In this document: positions 57,812 to 64,000 of the stretch, piece after piece
Numbering within the stretch: position 1 is the first letter of the stretch
Layout of the letters: every line of letters begins with the position of its first letter
NCBI RefSeq assembly: GCF_046569695.1
Contig: NZ_JBKHUI010000008.1
Location: forward strand, 62,001 to 126,000
Source: Kluyvera sp046569695
GTDB lineage: Bacteria; Pseudomonadota; Gammaproteobacteria; Enterobacterales; Enterobacteriaceae
Direction: 5' to 3'
DNA: 64,000 nt
Translations under genes and position numbers: made by a program
Notes under the pieces: generated by a model
Told to the model about the DNA's origin: nothing
The model's database searches: none
What the model saw: the letters and a program-made list of their open reading frames with translations, nothing else

Positions 57812-59056
57812 TTAAGACAGCGTCTGGTGAGGCTTGGCCTGGGCGCTGTTGTCGAGCCGCCGAATGGCGGGCACCAGGCTGGCGCAGACCGTGGCAACCA
57901 CCACCGCCACCGCCGACACCATCAGAACGTTGCTGCTGCCAAAGCGCATCGCCAGCGGCCCGGCAACCAGCTCGCCAAACGGGATTGCCACGAAGGAACC
58001 TACGGCATCATAGGCGTAGACCCGCGCCAGCTTGTCTGGCGGAATATGCGTTTGCAATGAGTGCGCCCAGGAGACGCCGAACAGGCCAAACGCCACGCCG
58101 GTAACAAAAAAGGCGGCGGTCAGATAGGGCGCAGAGGCGAGCTGACTCAGCATAAAGATCGGTACTGCGCAGAAGATAACCAGCATCACGCCGATAAAGA
58201 GATCCCGGCGCGGACGCCAGCGCAGGGCAAGGAAGGTACCGGTAATCAGCCCCACGCTTTGGGCTGCGACGATCATTCCCCAGTGCGCTCGTCCGAACGA
58301 GGCATCGGCAATTGCCGGGCCGAGCACCATCACCACGCCGCTAAACGCCGCGTTGACTATCGTAAACTGCACCACGATAGACCACACCCAGGCGCGGCTG
58401 GCAAACTCTTTCCACCCCGCTTTTAGGTCCTGCAGGATGTTGCTTTGTGATTCGCCGTTGCTGATGGCAGTGACTTTAATTATTGCGTACAGCGGAGCCG
58501 ATGCGGCGAAGCCCAGCGCATCAATTGCCAGCCCCCAGCCCGGCCCGACCGAGCTGGCGAGGATCCCGCCCAGCGACGCACCAATCACCGTTCCGCTGTA
58601 GATACCCAGCTGAATTAAGGCGTTGGCTTCGCGCAGATTTTGTGGTGGCACCGTTTGCGGCACCAGCGCGGATGAGGCCGGTAAGGCGATACCCGCCGCC
58701 GCGCCGTTCAGTGCGCCGAGCAGGGCGAGGCTTAACACTGAGGCGGAGCCATCAAGCACCGACCAAGCGACGATGGCCTGGGAAATCGCAGCAACGGCGG
58801 AGGAGTAGACCAGCACCCGGCTGCGGGAGTAACGGTCGGCTAACACGCCGCCAAGCAGCAAAAATGCCACGTTAAAGATGGAGCGCGAGGCGACGACAAT
58901 GCCTAAATCCGAGACGGTGCCGCCGATGTCCAGCACGGCAAACGCCAGCGCTATCGGGGCGATACCGTTGCCAAGCACGGTCAGCAGTCGCGCGGTGAAA
59001 AGATGGCGAAATACGGGGAAGTGGTAAGCACGAACTTTTTTATTATGCGTATTCAT
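57812..59056 (-). CDS. MFS exporter, EntS/MFS_3 type
   Basis: A 414-residue inner-membrane protein with 12 hydrophobic segments. FPVFRHLFTARLLTVLGNGIAPIALAFAVLD is split by turns as in EntS-like exporters; GGVLADRYSRSR and ASSALVPQTVPPQNLREANAL are typical of this branch. The substrate is unknown (siderophore- or drug-like molecules are exported by relatives). Confidence 0.87.
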   Translation of the reverse strand: MNTHNKKVRAYHFPVFRHLFTARLLTVLGNGIAPIALAFAVLDIGGTVSDLGIVVASRSIFNVAFLLLGGVLADRYSRSRVLVYSSAVAAISQAIVAWSVLDGSASVLSLALLGALNGAAAGIALPASSALVPQTVPPQNLREANALIQLGIYSGTVIGASLGGILASSVGPGWGLAIDALGFAASAPLYAIIKVTAISNGESQSNILQDLKAGWKEFASRAWVWSIVVQFTIVNAAFSGVVMVLGPAIADASFGRAHWGMIVAAQSVGLITGTFLALRWRPRRDLFIGVMLVIFCAVPIFMLSQLASAPYLTAAFFVTGVAFGLFGVSWAHSLQTHIPPDKLARVYAYDAVGSFVAIPFGELVAGPLAMRFGSSNVLMVSAVAVVVATVCASLVPAIRRLDNSAQAKPHQTLS

Positions 59057-59148
59057 TGTGGCAACGACTTCTTGTCAGCGGTTCGAATATAAGACGTGAG
59101 GTCGCAACAGAGTATCGGCAGCTTTGGTAGGGGTAAAGTCGTGCGGGT

Positions 59149-59175
59149 AAAAAAATCCACGCCGGGGCGTGGATT
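59149..59175 (-). terminator. Intrinsic terminator of the L,D-transpeptidase gene
   Basis: Read on the minus strand: AATCCACGCC-CCGGCGTGGATTTTTTT. It is nearly the same sequence as the GAPDH terminator at 20991-21017. Confidence 0.82.
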
Positions 59176-59190
59176 GAGCGGAATTCAGGG

Positions 59191-60090
59191 TTAATTCAAC
59201 CTGACCGGCATCCCGGAGCGCAGCGCCAGCGCCTGGCTTAACACCGTCTGCTGAATGTCCGCTGCCGCCAGAGTGGATTTCAGCGCCGCCGGGATCGCAC
59301 TCGCTGAAGCCGTGCTGGTTCCGGACTCGGATAGCGGGCTGTGCACTTCGATATAGCGCTCGCCGTTCGGTTCAACGTCGGCTTTAATCGGCTGATTTAC
59401 AAACTCGACGCGAGTGCCAACGGGCACTTCGCTAAACAACGTTTTAAGATCGTCGGCGCGTAAACGCACGCAACCGTGGCTGACTCGCAGCCCGATGCCG
59501 AAGTTCGCGTTGGTGCCGTGAATCGCAAACTCGTTGCCAATGTACATGGCGTACAGCCCCATTGGGTTATCTACGCCTGCGGGGACGACGGCGGGAAGAA
59601 TATCACCGGCTGCGGCAAATTCGGCGCGTTCGTTGGGCGTTGGTGTCCAGGTTGGCCCGACCTTTTTCTGTTTAACCGAGGTTACCCAGTGCTCCGGCGT
59701 ATCGTGCCCAATCTGACCAATGCCCACCGGATAGATTTCGACGGTGTTGCTGCCCGCCGGGTAGTAATAGAGGCGCATTTCCGCCGTGTTAATAATAATC
59801 CCTTGATGCACCGTAGCGGGCAAAATGGTCTGCGACGGGAAGGTGAGAACGGTACCGGGCGCTGGGAGATAGACGTCCACGCCGGGGTTGGCGTCGAGGA
59901 GATTGCTCATGCCGATATGGTGTTTGGCGGCGTAGGTTTCCAGCGGGGCTTTTTGTCCTTGAGGAACCTGCTCATATTCGTTGCTACCCACCAGGTTTCC
60001 ACCGGCTTTCGGTAAGGTATAGGTCACTGCAAAGGCGGGGTGAACGGAGAATACGACGGCGAGCGATACCAGTAACGTGTTAAGTTTCAT
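59191..60090 (-). CDS. L,D-transpeptidase (YbiS/ErfK family)
   Basis: A 299-residue periplasmic enzyme that attaches Braun lipoprotein to peptidoglycan or makes 3-3 cross-links. It has a signal peptide ending HPAFA, a LysM-like segment (TYAAKHHIGMSNLLDANPGV), and the YkuD catalytic motif HGTNANFGIGLRVSHGCVRL with catalytic Cys. The length fits YbiS/ErfK-type proteins (about 300 residues). Its exact paralogue is unclear. It stands alone with its own terminator. Confidence 0.93.
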   Translation of the reverse strand: MKLNTLLVSLAVVFSVHPAFAVTYTLPKAGGNLVGSNEYEQVPQGQKAPLETYAAKHHIGMSNLLDANPGVDVYLPAPGTVLTFPSQTILPATVHQGIIINTAEMRLYYYPAGSNTVEIYPVGIGQIGHDTPEHWVTSVKQKKVGPTWTPTPNERAEFAAAGDILPAVVPAGVDNPMGLYAMYIGNEFAIHGTNANFGIGLRVSHGCVRLRADDLKTLFSEVPVGTRVEFVNQPIKADVEPNGERYIEVHSPLSESGTSTASASAIPAALKSTLAAADIQQTVLSQALALRSGMPVRLN

Positions 60091-60235
60091 TAGGTTAAAT
60101 TGTACGACAAATATGTGTGTCGCTGATTATACCTACCCGCTATCGCCAACTCCATCGTTTTTGGCGCGATAGCGGGGGGACTACAGGGATCTCATTCTAA
60201 AGGCGAGCTTTTTTGTGAAACCCTACGGCGTCAGG

Positions 60236-61087
60236 CTACCACTTCATTTCGCCGGTGTTTACTTTGGCGCTAAGCTCAAGCGAGCTTTCATCGGCAAGGC
60301 CTGGGTACGCGGCTTTCATCGCGGTAATCACGTCTGCCGACCCTTTATGTGCGGTGAGCGCTTGTTCAAAGGTTTGCAGATAGCGGTGAGTGAACGCAAT
60401 GGCCGCATCGTTTGCCGGGCGCTCGCCCAGGTAGTGCCCTGGAATAACCTGCTGTGGCTTCAGCGCCTGCATTTCACTCAGCACCTTCATCCAGCCCTGA
60501 CGAATCGCTGGGGTTTGCGTATCGGCGGTCCAGACGTGGATGCCGGAGGCAATACCGGTACCGCCCAGAATCGCCTTGTTCGCCGGGACCCAGACATAGG
60601 CGGCATAATCGCCCGCGTGCTTCAGCTCCAGCGGCTCGCCGTCAACGGTAAAGCGCGTCGCGCTGGTGGCCTGCGGCACGATGATTTTGGTTGGCGCGCC
60701 GTCTTTCATCTGCGGCCCCCAGAAGGCCAGTTTGGCATCTTTGGTGGCCTTGATGTGCTCAACCACGGAAGGGGATGCCACGACCTTAGCCTGCGGGAAC
60801 GCCTTCACCAGCGGTTCCAGCCCAAAATAGAAATCCGGGTCGCCGGAGGTGATGACAATGGTTTTCAGCGTTTTGCCGCTGTCGCGGATCATCTGCACCA
60901 GCTTTTCGCCATCTTTAACGCTGAACTGCGCGTCAAACAGCACCGCCTCTTTCGGGCCTGAAACCAGCGTGGACGAGACCGGGAAAATGCCTTTTTCCTG
61001 AGGGTTATAGACTGCAAGGTGCAGTGGGGCAGCAAACGCGGAGGTGGCTGCCAGCGACAGAACCAGCGTGAGGGATGTTAATTTCAT
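60236..61087 (-). CDS. Secreted metallo-beta-lactamase-fold protein
   Basis: A 283-residue protein with signal peptide ending TSAFA. The fold of the Vmh/MBL family is suggested by SSTLVSGPKEAVLFDAQF, TIVITSGDPDFYFGLEPL, VPANKAILGGTGI and VIPGHYLGERP. The HxHxDH metal motif is replaced by SGDPDFYFG, so metal binding and hydrolysis are doubtful. The start at 61087 gives the signal peptide directly. It is divergent from a LysR gene 110 bases away, its likely regulator. Confidence 0.85.
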   Translation of the reverse strand: MKLTSLTLVLSLAATSAFAAPLHLAVYNPQEKGIFPVSSTLVSGPKEAVLFDAQFSVKDGEKLVQMIRDSGKTLKTIVITSGDPDFYFGLEPLVKAFPQAKVVASPSVVEHIKATKDAKLAFWGPQMKDGAPTKIIVPQATSATRFTVDGEPLELKHAGDYAAYVWVPANKAILGGTGIASGIHVWTADTQTPAIRQGWMKVLSEMQALKPQQVIPGHYLGERPANDAAIAFTHRYLQTFEQALTAHKGSADVITAMKAAYPGLADESSLELSAKVNTGEMKW

Positions 61088-61197
61088 GGCGATGAACTCC
61101 GTAAAGGGTGTAAAGCGCATTCTACGGATTTCTGCTTCTGCTAGAATTCCTGAAACAATACATGCTGAGTTTCATAAAACGATCAAATGGAGACGCA

Positions 61198-62085
61198 ATG
61201 GACCGGATTATGGCGGCCATCACCTATAACCGCATCTGCGAACTCGGCAGCCTGAGCGCCGCGGCCCGCTCGCTGGGCATCTCTCGCCCTATGGTCAGCC
61301 GCTATCTTGATGAGATGGAAAAGTGGGCCGGTTCCCGACTGATCCACCGTTCCACCCGGCGGTTAACCATCACGCCAGCGGGAGAAAAAACGCTGGAGAA
61401 GACGCGGCAGCTGGCGTTGCTATCGCAGGGAATTGAAGGGGAGGCGACCGGCGTTACGCCGTCCGGGACGCTGCGTATTGCCTGCGCCCATTTTACGGCG
61501 ACGCATTTGTTGAACCCGATTATCCCGGCATTTCTGAGCCGCTACCCGGCGCTGCGCATTGAAGTCGATATTAATAACCATCCGGTGAGTCTGGTCGGGG
61601 AGCGAATCGATCTGGCGATTCGCATTACCAATGCCCCTGAACCGGGGGCGATTGCACGCCTTTTGGGAACCTGTCGTTCCGTGCTGTGCGCATCGCCGGG
61701 CTATCTTGCTCGCGCAGGCGTGCCGACCACCCTTGATGAACTCGCTCAACATAACTGCCTGCACTACAGCCGCTTTTCCGGCCAGTCCTGGACCTTCCGG
61801 GACGGCGATAAAGGCGAGGTTTCAGTGGCGGTAAACGGTAATTTCAGCGCCGGAATATCGTCGCTGCTTTGTGAAATGGCGGCGGCTGACGTAGGCCTGG
61901 CGATGGTGCCCGACATCGAGGCGAGAGCCGGGCTGGAAAGCGGGCGGTTAGTGCGGGTACTGCCGGAGCTTGAGCCGCAGCCGCTGGGGATATACGGGCT
62001 TTATCAGTCCCGCGACCATCAGCATGCGGCGCTGGGGCTGTTTCTTGATGCTATCCGCGAGGTATGCGCTGCTGGCAGAGATTGA
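61198..62085 (+). CDS. LysR-family transcriptional regulator
   Basis: A 295-residue LysR regulator with DNA-binding helix region YNRICELGSLSAAARSLG and ISRPMVSRYLDEMEKWAGS and effector-binding domain after about 90. The start at 61198 has GGAG 7 bases upstream. A longer frame from 61162 lacks this and adds 12 residues. It is divergent from the secreted metallo-beta-lactamase-fold gene. Confidence 0.9.
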   Translation: MDRIMAAITYNRICELGSLSAAARSLGISRPMVSRYLDEMEKWAGSRLIHRSTRRLTITPAGEKTLEKTRQLALLSQGIEGEATGVTPSGTLRIACAHFTATHLLNPIIPAFLSRYPALRIEVDINNHPVSLVGERIDLAIRITNAPEPGAIARLLGTCRSVLCASPGYLARAGVPTTLDELAQHNCLHYSRFSGQSWTFRDGDKGEVSVAVNGNFSAGISSLLCEMAAADVGLAMVPDIEARAGLESGRLVRVLPELEPQPLGIYGLYQSRDHQHAALGLFLDAIREVCAAGRD

Positions 62086-62096
62086 TGGCGGTAGGC

Positions 62097-63218
62097 TCAG
62101 ATCGGCCTGGCGGTAAAGGCCATCATCTCGCGAATAACCGATTGGCGATCGAACTGACGGTCCTGAGCCATTTCGCTTTCGCCCACGCGCAGCGAATCCT
62201 GCCAGATACGGTGGCAGCGTGCTCGGCGTCGATCCTCGAAGGCGGCCAGCGCCTGTGTGACCTGACGATGAGTCTGGAGTGTCTCGGTGAGCACCAGCGC
62301 ATCTTCAATGGCCATTCCTGCGCCCTGACCAAGATGGGGCGTGGTGGCGTGTACGGCATCGCCAATCAGAACGACGCGCTGCTGGTGCCAGGGGGCGTCA
62401 ACATAGAGTTCTTCCAGTGGTTTATAAACAATAAGGTCAGCGTCGGTAATCTGCTCGCGCAGTTCGCCCGGCAGGCCCCGGCAGGCGGCAAGGCGTTGGC
62501 GCATTTGCGCCACCTTTTCGTGGTGATCGAAGCGGGGATTACCTGGTTCATGCGAGGTGACGAAGAGATACATCAAATTTTCCGCCAGCGGAACCAGACC
62601 GCAGTTACTCTCTTCACCTACGAAACACATAAGATGATCGACCTGCGGTGGTCGCGGGAAGTTATACCGCCATACGCCTTGTCCGGTAAATCGCGGCGTG
62701 AAGCGGTTGCCATACAGCAGGCGACGAAGGGTGGAGTAGATACCATCAGCGCCCACCACCAGATCGTATCGGCCCGTAGTCTGGTCATTAAAAATCACGT
62801 CAACGCCTTGTTCATCCTGGCAAAGCGAGGTGACCGTTTTTCCCATGGTGATGACCGCACCCCGTTCTTCGGCGGTAGAGCACAGCACTTGATGCAGCGC
62901 CAGACGCGAAATCCCGACGTTAGCGGGAAACTGCTCGCCAGCGAGGCGTTGTCCGGGGAAGCTAGCAAGCGGGGTACCGTCGAGCGTGTGCATGGAGACT
63001 TTATCAAAGGACCAGGCGGCTTCAAGATAGCGCTCAAGCACGCCCAAGCGCTGCATCTCTCGTACCACATTGTTTTGTTGGATAATACCAACGCCATAGA
63101 TCTGCCATTGAGGTTGAATCTCTACCAGATCGACGGCAATACCAGCCTGACGCATGGCAATAGCCGTGCACAGACCACCAATACCGCCGCCGACGATCAA
63201 TACCGTATTTATTGTCAT
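62097..63218 (-). CDS. FAD-dependent monooxygenase (aromatic hydroxylase family)
   Basis: A 373-residue flavoprotein of the p-hydroxybenzoate/UbiH-type class A monooxygenases. It has FAD GxGxxG in VLIVGGGIGGLCTAIAMRQ, DLVVGADGIYSTLR (DG motif) and VVLIGDAVHATTPHLGQGAG (GD motif). The start at 63218 (MTINTV) has GGA about 8 bases upstream and an ATG at 63230 does not. The substrate is unknown, but its presence with a divergent LysR gene of the NahR/LinR type suggests aromatic compound turnover. Confidence 0.9.
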   Translation of the reverse strand: MTINTVLIVGGGIGGLCTAIAMRQAGIAVDLVEIQPQWQIYGVGIIQQNNVVREMQRLGVLERYLEAAWSFDKVSMHTLDGTPLASFPGQRLAGEQFPANVGISRLALHQVLCSTAEERGAVITMGKTVTSLCQDEQGVDVIFNDQTTGRYDLVVGADGIYSTLRRLLYGNRFTPRFTGQGVWRYNFPRPPQVDHLMCFVGEESNCGLVPLAENLMYLFVTSHEPGNPRFDHHEKVAQMRQRLAACRGLPGELREQITDADLIVYKPLEELYVDAPWHQQRVVLIGDAVHATTPHLGQGAGMAIEDALVLTETLQTHRQVTQALAAFEDRRRARCHRIWQDSLRVGESEMAQDRQFDRQSVIREMMAFTARPI

Positions 63219-63404
63219 TATCCGTTCCATTTTGTAGGGAGAAGAACGGAGAGTAACCGACGAAATAAATCGCTGACGAATCGCAAAGCAAGATGATCGC
63301 TATCGCAAAAAACAATATTGCTCGCTACTTGGTGAATTAAAAGTTGCGCGATTGTTAATTTGACGATCTAGGATAGGGTAAAAATAACTATCAGGCGTAC
63401 GATA

Positions 63405-64000
63405 ATGCGTTATCAGCATCTTGATCTGAATTTACTGGTGGCACTGGATGTGCTGCTGGATGAGCAAAATATTACCCGCGCCGCCGGGCGTTTGCATATG
63501 ACGCAGTCGGCAACCAGCGGCGTACTCAATCGGCTACGTACCTATTTTGAAGACGATCTTCTGACCCAGGTAGGGCGGAAAATGATGCCTACGCCGTTAG
63601 CGCGTGAACTGCATCCCTCGATTCGTGAGATCCTCTTCAAAATTCAAACCTCCATTGCCCGGCGGCCAATTGATGAACCGGCAACCAGTAAGCGCCATTT
63701 TCGCATTATGGCTTCGGACTATGTGATTAATGTCCTGCTAAAAGATGTGCTGCAGGTGGTGCATCAGGAAGCGCCCAGCATCACCTTTGCGTTTTTATCG
63801 CCGGACCCTCAGTCGACCGGCATGATTAATCGAGGGGAAATCGACATGATGGCCGCTCCCGAGCAATTTATGCCAACGGATCAGCCGTCTGCGTTGCTGT
63901 TTGAGGAACAGTTTGTTTGCGTGACCTGGGCGGGCAACGCTGAGGTTGGTGCGACTCTGACGCTGGAGGATTGGCAGCGTCTGGGGCATATTGCCGTGGA
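63405..64000 (+). CDS. LysR-family regulator, N-terminal part (runs off window)
   Basis: Open from ATG at 63405 to the window end (198 codons). It starts MRYQHLDLNLLVALDVLLDE then NITRAAGRLHMTQSATSGVL, the DNA-binding domain of the NodD/NahR/LinR branch that often controls aromatic degradation, followed by the start of the effector domain (HFRIMASDYVINVLLKDVL). It is divergent from the FAD monooxygenase gene across 186 bases containing two ATCGCAAA copies (at about 63280 and 63303), which may be operator elements. Confidence 0.9.
   Translation, partial: MRYQHLDLNLLVALDVLLDEQNITRAAGRLHMTQSATSGVLNRLRTYFEDDLLTQVGRKMMPTPLARELHPSIREILFKIQTSIARRPIDEPATSKRHFRIMASDYVINVLLKDVLQVVHQEAPSITFAFLSPDPQSTGMINRGEIDMMAAPEQFMPTDQPSALLFEEQFVCVTWAGNAEVGATLTLEDWQRLGHIAV

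Overview
The window is chromosomal DNA of a member of the Enterobacterales, most like the Klebsiella/Raoultella/Citrobacter group. The evidence is a complete dha (glycerol fermentation) regulon in the gene order known from Klebsiella and Citrobacter freundii, a catBCA catechol cluster, a ProX close to the E. coli protein, chaperone-usher fimbriae, and dense, high-GC coding with short intergenic gaps. A full-length flagellin gene with a good FliA-type promoter suggests a motile species, so a typical non-motile Klebsiella is not certain. I do not resolve the genus.

Layout. 1-1902: end of a catechol ortho-cleavage operon (catB partial, catC, catA). 2007-3002: a lone ProX-type betaine-binding protein. 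3412-13402: a chaperone-usher fimbrial cluster (small fimbrial-like protein, two pilins, chaperone, usher, two-domain adhesin, two minor pilins, second chaperone) whose last gene encodes a membrane protein of the PglL/Wzy O-oligosaccharyltransferase type. Two regulators of families often linked to fimbriae or stress (IprA-like and LuxR-type) follow. 15019-23109: mixed metabolism and regulation (LysR regulator with an Old Yellow Enzyme, AraC regulator with an efflux MFS, AzlCD exporter, a second GAPDH, a GlxA-type regulator) plus a 298-bp intergenic repeat element. 23171-25530: an orphan flagellin and a small lipoprotein.

25644-41816 is the dha regulon: dhaK-dhaL-dhaM-ATP-dhaK (leftward), dhaD and dhaR (rightward), then orfY-dhaT-gdrB-adenosyltransferase (leftward) divergent from dhaB1-B2-B3-gdrA (rightward). 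Glycerol is either oxidised by DhaD to dihydroxyacetone and phosphorylated by one of two kinases, or dehydrated by the B12-dependent DhaB to 3-hydroxypropionaldehyde and reduced by DhaT to 1,3-propanediol. Both divergent promoter regions carry pairs of a 15-bp palindrome, GTYYCR-N3-TGRAAC, with the members of each pair 31-32 bp apart. These are probably the DhaR operators.

41940-64000: a second OYE with an ArsR-type regulator, a LysR/SDR pair, a GGDEF-EAL signalling protein with a periplasmic partner, a lower-GC MFS gene between related short repeats, glutathione peroxidase, an uncharacterised secreted protein, a zinc-ribbon metallo-beta-lactamase-fold protein, an AraC/oligosaccharide-transporter/GH88 locus for unsaturated uronic-acid oligosaccharides, an L,D-transpeptidase, and LysR-controlled oxidative genes, the last LysR gene running off the end.

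The most interesting items are the putative O-oligosaccharyltransferase built into the fimbrial operon, the phased operator pairs of the dha regulon, and the orphan FliA-driven flagellin. No tRNA, rRNA, CRISPR array, insertion sequence or prophage was seen.
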